DNA from: Natronococcus sp. A-GB7
GTDB lineage: Archaea; Halobacteriota; Halobacteria; Halobacteriales; Natrialbaceae
Length of the DNA: 64,000 nt
NCBI RefSeq assembly: GCF_029688865.1
Contig: NZ_JARUKV010000004.1
Coordinates: 124,001 to 188,000, forward strand
Direction of reading: 5' to 3'
Position numbers and translations under genes: made by a program. Of the stretch, positions 16,486 through 24,765 are shown piece after piece. Within the stretch, counting starts at the first letter, position 1. Every line of letters begins with the position of its first letter. The notes under the pieces are model-generated. The model was not told where the DNA came from, searched no databases, and saw only the letters and a list, made by a program, of their open reading frames with translations.

Positions 16486-17106
16486 ATGCCCAAACTAAAA
16501 CTCAACAGACGGCGGTTCGTAGAAGCGGCAGGTGCGGCTACGATTGTCGGCCTTGCGGGCTGTGCCGACGACGAAGAGGACCCCGAAGATCCGGAAGATG
16601 ACCCGGACGACGATCCCGTTGACGAGGATGACCCTGCCGATGATGAGGACGATGATCCTATCGATGACGAGGACGATGATCCCGTTGACGACGAGGAGAA
16701 CGACGTAGAGGAAGATGATGAGGAGGAAGAGGAATATACACTCACAGTCACCGTCGAAGACGAGATGGGCGAGCCTGTCGAGGGCGCGAACGTCACCGTT
16801 GAGGACGAGGAAGGGCTACTCGGTGGGATTTGGCCTGATGAGGAAGACGAGGCCGAGACCGATGCCGACGGTGAAGCAGAGGCTACCGTCACCGATGGCG
16901 AGTATACGGTCGTCGTTGAACACGATGACTACGACGAGGCCGAAGAGGAAGTCGAGGTTGATGGGATGGACGAAGAAGTCACCGTTACCTTCGACGACGA
17001 GGACGACGACGATGAGATGATGGACGACGAAGAAGACGACGATGAGATGATGGACGACGAAGAAGACGACGATGAGATGATGGACGACGAAGAAGACGGC
17101 ATCTAA
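16486..17106 (+). CDS. Extremely acidic Tat lipoprotein with a beta-sandwich (carboxypeptidase-regulatory-like) domain
   Basis: A 206-aa protein. The Tat motif RRRFVEAAG and lipobox GLAGC (Cys at about 26) predict export and lipid anchoring. A Glu/Asp/Pro-rich spacer follows (about 27-85). Next is a domain of about 80 residues (YTLTVTVEDEMGEPVEGANVTVEDEEG to EEVTVTF) with the pattern of carboxypeptidase-regulatory/transthyretin-like folds. The tail is three exact copies of a decapeptide (DDDEMMDDEE) encoded by 30-bp tandem repeats. Role unknown; a cell-surface or metal/cation-binding protein is a guess. It lies in a repeat-rich, lower-GC patch unlike its neighbours. Confidence 0.75.
   Translation: MPKLKLNRRRFVEAAGAATIVGLAGCADDEEDPEDPEDDPDDDPVDEDDPADDEDDDPIDDEDDDPVDDEENDVEEDDEEEEEYTLTVTVEDEMGEPVEGANVTVEDEEGLLGGIWPDEEDEAETDADGEAEATVTDGEYTVVVEHDDYDEAEEEVEVDGMDEEVTVTFDDEDDDDEMMDDEEDDDEMMDDEEDDDEMMDDEEDGI
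17005..17094 (+). repeat. 3 x 30-bp perfect in-frame tandem repeat
   Basis: Units 17005-17034, 17035-17064 and 17065-17094 are identical. Because even the synonymous codons match, the copies are recent and could expand or contract by replication slippage. They encode the C-terminal Met/acidic decapeptides of the lipoprotein at 16486..17106. Confidence 0.9.
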
Positions 17107-17333
17107 CTGTCGGTACCGTCCTCTTTCTTCGAAACGCTTGCTGACCAACCACAGTTCAAGATCTCAGCGTCGGTGTCGCTGATTATTTGACGGTGTTGCA
17201 TACTTCTTCCATATTCGGGAGTATAACCACGGTTATCAGATAGATCGATTGCTATCCTCGTTACCTCTCCGATCTGTACGTAACGCGGTTCGTACCGGAT
17301 TACCGATAGAGAAACGAGTACGGCCGTTTGCTG

Positions 17334-17825
17334 CTATCCGGCCGTGACCACGACTCCCGCAGCCGCGGCCGTCGCCGCGACGCCGACGAGAAGCAACGCG
17401 TAGTTCGCCACCGGGCTCTTCGCGGGCGTTACGTTCAGCGTGTACCGTCGCCTCGAGAGAGGCCAGAACGGTCTGATCCCCATCGGTGTCAGCGCGTCGG
17501 CGAGCAGGTGCGAGCCGATCGAAAGCGCCCCGACGAGGAAGGCGAATCCGACGAACGCGACGTCGACGAGCGGCGACGTGGCCTCGACGAGGACGGCGGT
17601 AGCCGCGGCGAGGGCGGCGCCGATCAGCGCCGCGAAGAGCAGCGTGTGGGTCGGGCCGCGGTGTGCGACCAGCGGGAGCCGGTGATCGACGTCGGGCAGC
17701 GTCGACAGCGAGACGCAGACGAGGCCGCCGACGATCGCGACGGCCTCGAAGCCGGCGAGCGCGACCGCGGCACCGATCGGCGCGTACGCGAGCAGGGCGG
17801 CGCCGTAGTGACCGTACTGGTACAT
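17334..17825 (-). CDS. YdjM-like (DUF457) metal-dependent hydrolase, membrane-bound
   Basis: A 163-aa membrane protein with about four helices. It has the DUF457 signature: MYQYGHYG at the start, LSTLPDVDHRLPLVAHRGPTHTLLFA (about 43-68; His/Asp cluster, DxDH and HRGxTHT) and GSHLLADALTPMGIRPFWPLSRRRY (about 113-137). I start at ATG 17825, as the family motif begins there. The family (YdjM/LexA-regulated in E. coli) is annotated as inner-membrane hydrolase but its substrate is unknown. Confidence 0.85.
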   Translation of the reverse strand: MYQYGHYGAALLAYAPIGAAVALAGFEAVAIVGGLVCVSLSTLPDVDHRLPLVAHRGPTHTLLFAALIGAALAAATAVLVEATSPLVDVAFVGFAFLVGALSIGSHLLADALTPMGIRPFWPLSRRRYTLNVTPAKSPVANYALLLVGVAATAAAAGVVVTAG

Positions 17826-17931
17826 CTCGGGTAACTGGTTCCCGATCGTTGATAAGTTCTCCCCCCGAACGCCTTGAGTCGATCGCGCCCAACCGCGGTC
17901 GTTATGGGAGCCGAACCCCTCAGTTCGGGGC

Positions 17932-18561
17932 GTGCAAAACGTCACCGACAGGACGAGCAACCCGTTCGGCATGCGACCGCCCTTCGACCGGAGCCCTCCC
18001 GGTGACCGACCCGCCGTCTTCGGCTACGGCGACGCCAACGCGGACTTCCACCTGATCGGCGACCACCCCGGCGTCCACGGCGGTGCCGACACCGGCGTCC
18101 CCTTCAGCGCCCCCGAGGTCGAGCCGCTGCGGGCGGTTCTCCGCGAGGTCGGCTTCGAGAGCGGTCCGCGGGACGAACCCGCCTTCGAGAACCTGTTCGC
18201 CAGCTACGTCCACATGTGTACGCTGCCGGCCGGCGACGCCCCGACCAACCGGGAGTACGACGACCTCGAGCGCTACTTCGACGCCGAGTTGCGCGCGATC
18301 AACGCCCACATTCTCATGCCCGTCGGCGAACGGGCGACCGACCGCGTCCTCGAGGGGTACACCACCCAGCGCGATCGGATCGACCTCGAAATGGCCGCAC
18401 TCCACGCCACGGAGATCCGCGGCCGGGGCTTTCTGGTCGTCCCGATCAAGGAGCCCGGCAAGTGGGAGGATACCGAACGGGAAGCGCTCGTCGCGCGCCT
18501 CGAGGCGATCCTCGGACGGGATTACCGTCAAACCAAGGGCGTTGCGACGCTCGTGGGGTAG
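17932..18561 (+). CDS. Uracil-DNA glycosylase superfamily protein
   Basis: A 209-aa protein with a GTG start. Motif-like segments are ANADFHLIGDHPGVHGG (about 36-52; counterpart of the GexPG water-activating loop) and LMPVGERATDRVL (about 130), followed by RGRGFLVVPIKEPGKW (about 163-178), where the family has its HPS loop. The Asp-rich substitutions mean catalytic competence is not certain. Haloarchaeal relatives are annotated as uracil-DNA glycosylase family proteins. It ends one base before the convergent polymerase IV gene, a possible DNA-repair pairing. Confidence 0.7.
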   Translation: MQNVTDRTSNPFGMRPPFDRSPPGDRPAVFGYGDANADFHLIGDHPGVHGGADTGVPFSAPEVEPLRAVLREVGFESGPRDEPAFENLFASYVHMCTLPAGDAPTNREYDDLERYFDAELRAINAHILMPVGERATDRVLEGYTTQRDRIDLEMAALHATEIRGRGFLVVPIKEPGKWEDTEREALVARLEAILGRDYRQTKGVATLVG

Positions 18562-19836
18562 TCAGAAGTCCTCGAGCGAGGACTGACCCTCGTCGTGAGT
18601 CGGGTCGTCGTCCCGATCGGCGCCGGTTCCGTCAGTCGGTTCGTCTGCGGTATCGGACGTCCCCGCCCAGCCCTCGAGACTGGTCTGATCGGCCGCGGCG
18701 AACTCGAGGTTCGCGACCCTGACACCGACCTTTCTGACCGGTTCGCGCTCGAACTCCGCGAACAGCTCTCGAGCGATCTCCTCGACCAGCTCCGGCTTGT
18801 CGATCGGCCCGGGCAGCGAGCGCTCACGGGTGTTGACCTCGAAGGGGGGTTCGACGGCCTTGACGCCGACGGTCCGGTAGAGTGCCCCCTCTCGCCGAGC
18901 GCGGTCGGCGACCGCGGCCGCCAGCGTTTCGATCTGTTCGTACTTCGGCGCCGGCTCGCTGACTGGCTCGGCGAACGCCGACTCCCGCGAGAAGCTCTTG
19001 GGGTCGCCCTTCGGTTCGACGCGGCGGTCGTCGTCGCCCCGGGCACGGTCGTATAGCTCCCGGCCGCGCTCGCCGAAGCGTTCGACCAGCGGTTCGGGAT
19101 CCGTCGTCGCGACGTCGCCGGCGGTCTCGAGGCCCATCTCCCGCAGCTCGCGGGCCGTTACGGGGCCGACGCCGTGGAGCAGGTCGACCTCGAGCGGGGC
19201 CAGAAACTCGCTGAGCTCGCCCGGTCGGACGACGGTCAGCCCGTCGGGTTTGTCGAAGTCGCTGGCGATCTTCGCGGCGCTCATCGTCGGGGCGGCCCCG
19301 ACGCTGACGACGATACCGACCTCCCGACGGATGCGATCTTTGACGTGGCGGGCGAAGCCGTCGGCGACCTCCCAGGCGGTCCGGTCGGTGACCTCGAGGT
19401 AGGCCTCGTCGATGCTGACCTCGCGGACGACGTCGGCGCAGTCGTGCAGAATCTCCTGGACGTCACTCGCGACTGACTCGTAGTAGTCCAGGTCGACGGG
19501 ACGGTAGTGGCCGGTGTCGGCGGGCTCGAGGTCGGGATCGTAGTCGTCCGCGTCCGGGCTCAGGGCCGCGCGGCGGGGAAGTCGCTCGAGGGCCGTCGAG
19601 ATCGCCTGCGCGCTCTCGACGCCGAACTCGCGGGCCTCGTAGCTAGCGGTCGCGACGGCCCCGTTCGTCTCGCCGGGCTCGTACCCCATCCCGACGACGA
19701 CGGGTTCGCCCCGTAACTCGGGCTCGCGCAGCCGCTCGCAGGCGGCGTAGAAACAATCCGCGTCGACGTGGAGGACGATGGGATCCTCCTCGTCCTCCTC
19801 GTCCTCGATGCCGGGAAGTCGCGGCCCGTCTGCCAT
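18562..19836 (-). CDS. dinB: DNA polymerase IV (Y-family translesion polymerase)
   Basis: A 424-aa polymerase. Motif VLHVDADCFYAACE has catalytic Asp at 25 and metal-binding residues; the second catalytic pair is in SIDEAYLEVT (D143, E144). Helix-hairpin-helix thumb residues LHGVGPVTARELREMG are at about 226-241. The C-terminal tail after about 375 is acidic and disordered and ends in QSSLEDF, a canonical PCNA-interacting (PIP) box; a second PIP-like stretch (QTSLEGW) lies about 35 residues earlier. Function: bypass of DNA lesions at PCNA-loaded forks. Confidence 0.95.
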   Translation of the reverse strand: MADGPRLPGIEDEEDEEDPIVLHVDADCFYAACERLREPELRGEPVVVGMGYEPGETNGAVATASYEAREFGVESAQAISTALERLPRRAALSPDADDYDPDLEPADTGHYRPVDLDYYESVASDVQEILHDCADVVREVSIDEAYLEVTDRTAWEVADGFARHVKDRIRREVGIVVSVGAAPTMSAAKIASDFDKPDGLTVVRPGELSEFLAPLEVDLLHGVGPVTARELREMGLETAGDVATTDPEPLVERFGERGRELYDRARGDDDRRVEPKGDPKSFSRESAFAEPVSEPAPKYEQIETLAAAVADRARREGALYRTVGVKAVEPPFEVNTRERSLPGPIDKPELVEEIARELFAEFEREPVRKVGVRVANLEFAAADQTSLEGWAGTSDTADEPTDGTGADRDDDPTHDEGQSSLEDF

Positions 19837-19919
19837 TCACTCGAGAGTTCGGGCGGACGGTTGTGAACGTTGCGCCCGCAACGAGGGGCCAACGGGACTC
19901 GAATCGGTAGCTCGAGCGC

Positions 19920-20090
19920 TCAGTCGGCCGCCGGTACGGGCGTCTCCGTCGGAACGGACGTCGGCTCCGAGCGGGACAGCGAGACGGCGATGGCGGGCGC
20001 CCCGAGCGCGAGGTAGACGACGAACCCGCCGAATCCCCCGAGCCCGCGGATGCCGGCCGCGGCCGAGTCGGACGGCTCGCCGCCCGACAT
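19920..20090 (-). CDS. 56-residue single-helix membrane microprotein
   Basis: Starts ATG 20090 and ends TGA 19920. A Gly-rich hydrophobic segment (IRGLGGFGGFVVYLALGAPAIAVSL, about residues 14-38) is followed by a Pro/Thr tail. It begins two bases after the stop of a 46-residue hydrophilic frame, so the two are probably co-translated. Similar small membrane proteins are common in haloarchaea; function unknown. Confidence 0.65.
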   Translation of the reverse strand: MSGGEPSDSAAAGIRGLGGFGGFVVYLALGAPAIAVSLSRSEPTSVPTETPVPAAD

Positions 20091-20091
20091 C

Positions 20092-20232
20092 TCAGATACT
20101 CACCTCGGGGTCCGGATCGCCGGTGCGGTCGGAATCGAGGGTCGCCAGCTCCCGGCCGCTCGATCGATCCGACTCGAGCAACAGACCGTGGTGAAATCCG
20201 CTCGGAACGCAGTCGAACGATTCGTGATACAT
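20092..20232 (-). CDS. 46-residue hydrophilic microprotein
   Basis: Starts ATG 20232 and ends TGA 20092, just before the membrane microprotein gene. Sequence begins MYHESFDCVPSGFHHGLLLES and ends in acidic residues; no known motif. AT-rich DNA with AGTATAATGA at 20255-20264 lies upstream in the intergenic region and could hold the promoter. Support comes from the tight coupling with 19920..20090. Confidence 0.5.
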   Translation of the reverse strand: MYHESFDCVPSGFHHGLLLESDRSSGRELATLDSDRTGDPDPEVSI

Positions 20233-20458
20233 GTTCTACCCACATTGGCCTAAAGAGTATAATGATGTCTGTTTACAAACATCCAGTATTAGGGAGTGGC
20301 GCACTGCGGGCGTAGCATCTCCAATCGGATAGGGTCTGTATTAGGATCTTTATTCGAATCCGACGAGGAGTGAGTGGACGAGTATCCGCCCTCGAGCGCG
20401 GGCTCGAGACGCGGCCGAAAGCTCGAGGGGTTCGCGCGAGAGTGGAAAACGAGACCGC

Positions 20459-20845
20459 ATGCACCGACCGACCGAGGGCGAGAGCCACGCGTTCGAGCGC
20501 ACGTTCACGACCGAGGAGGTTCGGCAGTTTGCCGAGCTCTCGCGGGACACCCAGCCCCGTCACACCGAACCCGACGAGGAGGGACGGCTGCTGGTCCACG
20601 GCCTGCTGACGGCGACGCTGCCGACGAAGATCGGGGGCGACCTCGAGGTGCTGGCCTCCTCGATGACCTTCGAGTTCCGCCGACCGGTGTACACCGGGGA
20701 ACGGATCGTCTGTACGTGGAGCTACGAGCGCGTCGACGAGCGCGAGGATCGGTACGACCTCGTCGCGGCCGTCGACTGCGAGAACGACGCCGGAGAGACG
20801 GTGTTGTCGGCGACCGTCGAGGGGTTGATCTGGAAGGAGCGGTAG
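20459..20845 (+). CDS. MaoC-like hot-dog fold dehydratase
   Basis: A 128-aa single hot-dog domain. The catalytic motif is seen as DTQPRHTEPDEEGRLLVHGLL (about residues 30-50), equivalent to the D-x4-H hydratase loop followed by VHG. Strands SMTFEFRRPVYTGERIVCTW follow. The family hydrates 2-enoyl-CoAs (R-specific) in fatty-acid or PHA metabolism. Stand-alone gene; substrate not inferable. Confidence 0.8.
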   Translation: MHRPTEGESHAFERTFTTEEVRQFAELSRDTQPRHTEPDEEGRLLVHGLLTATLPTKIGGDLEVLASSMTFEFRRPVYTGERIVCTWSYERVDEREDRYDLVAAVDCENDAGETVLSATVEGLIWKER

Positions 20846-20935
20846 TTACCGTCGGGCTCGAGCGGATCGCGGTCGGTGGCTCGAGAGTCGAAATCGATCG
20901 ACTCGAGAGAGGTGTCCGATCGGCGCAAGGGGTCG

Positions 20936-21259
20936 TCAGTTGTACCCGCGCCAGCGGTGGCCACACTCCGTACACTTGAAGAATCGGGTCGGCGGTTCGT
21001 CGGCCGAGGCGGTCTGCTTGAGGGTGTACCACGCCTCCTGGGTGCCACACTCGTCGCAGACGACGTCGGTCGCTTTAGGCTTGCCCTCGAAGTTCGCGTC
21101 CTCGCTGGACTCGATTATTTCGTCGTCGGTCTGGGACTCGGTCGTGACGAACTCGCTTTCGGCCTCGCGGTCGCGCTCGCTCGAGGCGCCGCAGTTCGAA
21201 CAGACCATGCGGTCGCCGTCGGCTTTCATCATCGAGCCGCAGTCGTCGCAGAACTGCAT
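20936..21259 (-). CDS. Transcription elongation/cleavage factor TFS
   Basis: A 107-aa protein with two zinc ribbons. N-terminal CDDCG...CSNC has Cys 4, 7, 20, 23. C-terminal CDEC...CTEC has Cys 68, 71, 96, 99. The acidic catalytic pair is intact in QTASADEPPTRFFKC (D87, E88), the hairpin that enters the RNA polymerase funnel to stimulate transcript cleavage. Length and layout match archaeal TFS (RPB9/TFIIS-like). A paralogue at 56235..56552 lacks these acidic residues. Confidence 0.94.
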   Translation of the reverse strand: MQFCDDCGSMMKADGDRMVCSNCGASSERDREAESEFVTTESQTDDEIIESSEDANFEGKPKATDVVCDECGTQEAWYTLKQTASADEPPTRFFKCTECGHRWRGYN

Positions 21260-21526
21260 GTCCGCACGTACGGACGTACAGCGACAAAACTCCCTCGCTC
21301 GGACACCGTGACACCCAACTCAGCAGTTAATCGGAGTATGGCTCTCTCGCTCTCGATCCTGACCCTGTCGAGTACCGCTGCCCTGTTACGGCGACCGCTC
21401 GCGTAGCGTCCGCCGCTCAGCCCGCTCGTGGACACTCGTTCAGCAGTGGTACGGCGTTTAATTCCTTTAACAAGCCAATGAGGGTGGTAGACAGAACTAT
21501 CCATCCTCTCGGTCTGCTCTCACGGG

Positions 21527-21865
21527 ATGGCACCTCCCCGTCCGGATGACGACAGCAGTACCGACCCGATTCGTCGGAAATCGATGCTGTTCTGCTGGGA
21601 GTGCGACCACGCGAGTCCGATCGAGGAAGAATGGGTGGTCCACGCATGCGGCGACTACGTCCAGTATGCGTGTCCACGCTGTGGCACGGCCCTCACCGAA
21701 CGTCCACGTTCGGAAACCGTTCCCGCAGTTCGCAGACGGCCGGCAGAACGTGTCGCGGCTTCGTGGGGACACGTGCTCCGATCGTCCGCCGAACTCTGGC
21801 GCACGTCGTTTGCTATCGGAACCGGGAGCATCACCCCGAACGCTGACCGCTGTGACTGTCGGTGA
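21527..21865 (+). CDS. Haloarchaeal zinc-ribbon protein of unknown function
   Basis: A 112-aa protein. The core RRKSMLFCWECDHASPIEEEWVV...VQYACPRCGTALTERPR (about residues 16-60) has two CxxC pairs and is a likely zinc ribbon. The rest is low-complexity. Short conserved zinc-ribbon proteins of this type are common in haloarchaea with no known role. The start could also be the internal ATG of MLFCWE. Confidence 0.6.
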   Translation: MAPPRPDDDSSTDPIRRKSMLFCWECDHASPIEEEWVVHACGDYVQYACPRCGTALTERPRSETVPAVRRRPAERVAASWGHVLRSSAELWRTSFAIGTGSITPNADRCDCR

Positions 21866-21951
21866 TGCGGCGGGTAGTCGAACTCTGTCGGTGAGAGGAA
21901 CCACACGCGCATTCTGAAAAGACTGCGCCCCGTCTACCAGCCGAGATCAAC

Positions 21952-22929
21952 TCACCGTTCCGCCTCGACCCTCGCCCCCGCCGTCGCCGCAGCCGAGAGG
22001 ACGACCTCGCCGCCGAACCCGCCGTCCTCGAGTGCGTCCTCGGCCGCCGACCTGGCCTCCGGCGCATGGTCGGCGTCAGTCAGCCCGTAGACGACCGGAC
22101 CCCAGGAGGACTGGCCGACGCCCGTGAGAACGGGACAGTCCTCGAGGGTCGCGACGAGCTCGCCCGCGGGCGGGCGGAAGACCCCGCCCTGGGCGTCGGC
22201 GTACCAGGAGCCGTTCTTGCGACCGATCTCGGCAACGGCCTCGCCGAAGGCCTCGAGACGGCCCTCGGCCGCGGCGGGAAGCAGCTTGCGGGTGACCACA
22301 CCAGCGAGCTCGTCGGCGACCGCGGGGTCGGCTCGCTCGACGACCGCGCGCATGCTGGCGTCCTCGTTCTCGCCGCTGCGTCCAGGGTCGGCGTCGGGAA
22401 CGACGATCAGAAAGCGCCAGTCCTCGGGCAGGCCGTGGCGGGCGACGACCGGGGGGACCGTCCAGTCGCCCTCCGCGGGCGGGTCGGTCGTGAACCGGCT
22501 CGTCGGGTGGCCGGCGTCGACGACGAACCCGCCGTCCTCGAAGGTCGCGACGCCGATTCCGCTGCGTCCGCCCCGGCCCATCGCGGGCGCCAGTTCGCGG
22601 ACCCGGAGCTCGAGGCCGTGCGCCCGAGCAGTCGCCGCGAGCACGGCGAGTGCGAGCTGAGTGCCGCTTCCGAGGCCGACGTGGCGAGGGAGTCGCTCCT
22701 CGAGGACGACGTCGACACCCGGAACCGCCAGGACGTCGACGGCTCGCCGGGCGTACTCCTCGAGGAGCGAGTCCGACGCCGCGACCGTCGAGGCGGGCTC
22801 GGCGGTGACGGTTACCCGTGGCTGCTCGAGGCCGACACCGATGCCACCATAGAGGCGTCGCCGGGCGAGCGAGAGGTTCTGAAAGCCGATGTGGAGGCGC
22901 GCACCCGCGCTGACGGTCGCCTGTCCCAT
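21952..22929 (-). CDS. Beta-ribofuranosylaminobenzene 5'-phosphate synthase-like GHMP-family protein
   Basis: A 325-aa protein, start ATG 22929 (GQATVSAGARLHIGFQNLS). Key segments: RLYGGIGVGLEQPRV, the GHMP glycine/serine-rich loop PRHVGLGSGTQLALAVLAA (about 82-100), GRGGRSGIGVATFEDGGFVVDAGH (about 118-141), and the C-terminal GVGQSSWGPVVYGL. RFAP synthase condenses p-aminobenzoate (or hydroxybenzoate) with PRPP in methanopterin-type pterin synthesis. Haloarchaea carry homologues although they lack methanopterin, so the actual product is uncertain. Confidence 0.85.
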   Translation of the reverse strand: MGQATVSAGARLHIGFQNLSLARRRLYGGIGVGLEQPRVTVTAEPASTVAASDSLLEEYARRAVDVLAVPGVDVVLEERLPRHVGLGSGTQLALAVLAATARAHGLELRVRELAPAMGRGGRSGIGVATFEDGGFVVDAGHPTSRFTTDPPAEGDWTVPPVVARHGLPEDWRFLIVVPDADPGRSGENEDASMRAVVERADPAVADELAGVVTRKLLPAAAEGRLEAFGEAVAEIGRKNGSWYADAQGGVFRPPAGELVATLEDCPVLTGVGQSSWGPVVYGLTDADHAPEARSAAEDALEDGGFGGEVVLSAAATAGARVEAER

Positions 22930-23011
22930 TGCTGTCCCGCCGTAGGAATCCGTCCGGGAAGGGGGTTTCGACGCTGGCAACGACTGACGGCGGTCACAAG
23001 CCGACGGTCGA

Positions 23012-24007
23012 TCAGGGACGGGGCGCGGCCTTCTGCAGGGCCGTCTCCGCGACGTTGCCGCCGTAGTCCGCGCTGCGCGAGAGCGAGTCGAGGACCAGCC
23101 CGAGCGACTGGGCCTGGACGGGGTCGAGATCCCGGAGGAGTTCGTCGACGCGGCGGGTGTGTTCGTCGATCTCCGGGACGGCTTCGAGCGCGCGGTGGCC
23201 GTACTCGTTGGCCTCGTCGCTCTCCTCGGCGAACAGCGCGTCCATCGACCGCTCGATGATCGCCGCCGCGTCCTCGTGGAGAGCCAACAGCGCCTCGGCG
23301 ACGGCCTCGGGAATCTCCTCGAGTTTGAGCGCCAGCCGGGCGATCTTGACGGCGTGGTCGCCGACGCGCTCGAGCTGGCGGGCGCTCGAGTGGTAATCGA
23401 AACAGTCCTCCCGGGAAACGCCGAGTCCCTCGGCAGCCCCGGGCGAGCGAAGCGTCGCCCGGAAGATCCGCGAGACGACGAGGAAGAGTCGATCGACGTC
23501 GTCGTCGCGTTCGATGACGTCCTGGGCGATATCGTCGTCGTTCTCGACCAGCGCCGTGAGGGCGTCGGAGAGCATCGAGGTGGCGATCAGACGCATTCGG
23601 GAGACGGCGTTGACGATCGACAGCTCCGCGGAGTCGAGCAGATCCTGGATGACGACACAGCCGCTTTGCTCCTCGACGACCTCGACCCCGATCAGTCCCT
23701 GGATCGCGCTGCGGATCGCCCGTCGTTGCTCGGTCGTGATCCGTCCGGCCTCCAGACGGATGACGTCGAAACCGCTGACGTACATCGTGAGGATCGCCCG
23801 TTTTAACTGCTCGTCGTCGAGCGAGGCGACCTCGAGGGTTCCCTCCTGATGGTCGACGTCGTTCTGCGGAGTGATCAGGAGCGTGTCGTCCTCGGCGTAG
23901 ATCTCGACCGTCATCCCGCTGCTGACGTCGTTTGCCGTCGCCCACGTCTTCGGCAGCGAGACGGTGTAGGTCGAGCCCCCGGTCACCTGGATCTTGCGCG
24001 TCTCCAT
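23012..24007 (-). CDS. AbrB-PhoU fusion phosphate-uptake regulator
   Basis: A 331-aa protein. Residues 1-45 (METRKIQVTGGSTYTVSLPKTWATANDVSSGMTVEIYAEDD) form a SpoVT/AbrB DNA-binding domain. Two PhoU-type helical repeats follow (about 110-215 and 220-325), including DDVDRLFLVVSRIF and SSARQLERVGDHAVKIA (E-x-x-GDHA metal-binding motif). Start at ATG 24007, as upstream codons precede the AbrB domain. It lies 0.75 kb from, and divergent to, pstS and resembles 29330..30334, so it likely senses PstB status and regulates phosphate genes. Confidence 0.88.
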   Translation of the reverse strand: METRKIQVTGGSTYTVSLPKTWATANDVSSGMTVEIYAEDDTLLITPQNDVDHQEGTLEVASLDDEQLKRAILTMYVSGFDVIRLEAGRITTEQRRAIRSAIQGLIGVEVVEEQSGCVVIQDLLDSAELSIVNAVSRMRLIATSMLSDALTALVENDDDIAQDVIERDDDVDRLFLVVSRIFRATLRSPGAAEGLGVSREDCFDYHSSARQLERVGDHAVKIARLALKLEEIPEAVAEALLALHEDAAAIIERSMDALFAEESDEANEYGHRALEAVPEIDEHTRRVDELLRDLDPVQAQSLGLVLDSLSRSADYGGNVAETALQKAAPRP

Positions 24008-24231
24008 ATCCGTCGATTCGATCGCCAGTACATAAAGCCTAGCGTATCTATAGAGACGTGTAGAGAATCGGGAAATCGGAGGGGGAACTCGACGGGACGA
24101 GAACGGATTCATACGTCCGTGAACGTACTATATCCGTTGACAACGTTTGGTTATCTACTGCTATATAGTCCCATACTTTCGACGAGGGGACGGAGAAGAA
24201 CTGTTTTGTCGTCGGAGTCGGATTCTCGAGC

Positions 24232-24576
24232 ATGACCGAGCAGTCTTCCGACGGGCCCACGCGCCTGCGGAAGTCGGGTGTCGGTGTCGTTCTCGGTGGC
24301 GTCTTGCTCGCCGTCACCGCGGCAGGGCTCCCGGACGTCGGTGCCGCGGCGCTCGTGGCGGTGCTCGGCCTCGGTGGACTGGTGTACGGCGACGACGCCG
24401 ACGTGGTTCAGGGCTCCGTCGGCGTTCTCGCCGTGGGCGCTATCGGACTCGTCGAGGCGGCTTCCGGAGTCGGACTCGGACTCGAGCCGACCGTGCTCGG
24501 GGGAATCGCCGTCGCCTTCGGCGTTCTGGACGTGCTCGCGGGAGTGTTGCTTCGTCGGCTCTCGAGTTCGAGCTAG
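24232..24576 (+). CDS. Small membrane protein, four hydrophobic segments
   Basis: A 114-aa Gly/Val/Leu-rich protein (VGVVLGGVLLAVTAAGLPDVGAAALVAVLGLGGLVYG...). Four short helices are predicted. No known domain. It sits between the AbrB-PhoU gene and pstS, so a link to phosphate uptake is possible only by position. Confidence 0.6.
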   Translation: MTEQSSDGPTRLRKSGVGVVLGGVLLAVTAAGLPDVGAAALVAVLGLGGLVYGDDADVVQGSVGVLAVGAIGLVEAASGVGLGLEPTVLGGIAVAFGVLDVLAGVLLRRLSSSS

Positions 24577-24647
24577 GTTTCGTAGCCGGGCGAGACGACG
24601 ATGCCAGTGTCGGACGGGGAGCCATCGGTACGGTCGTCGAAACGGGT

Positions 24648-24721
24648 CGTTCCTACGTACTGGTACGTACCGGAACGTTCCATCGACGAGACGAATATAT
24701 ACTTACAATATGGAGTATATA
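24648..24721 (+). promoter_or_regulatory. pst operon promoter with palindromic putative Pho operator
   Basis: An inverted repeat CGTTCC-T-ACGTAC-TG-GTACGT-ACC-GGAACG spans 24648-24677. Its right half, CGTACCGGAACGT (24666-24678), is repeated exactly before phnD. A TATA element (AATATATAC, 24694-24702) follows, and TATATACT (24696-24703) is mirrored by AGTATATA (24714-24721) with a 10-bp spacer, a second possible regulator site over the transcription start. The pstS ATG is 45 nt further on. Confidence 0.6.
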
Positions 24722-24765
24722 GATCTTAGCTCTCTTTTTATACACGGCACCGAAACGACCGATCG

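Noticed and set aside
17005-17094. Regular 30-bp repeats that might suggest a CRISPR array
   Set aside because: They are contiguous with no spacers and lie in frame at the end of a lipoprotein gene.
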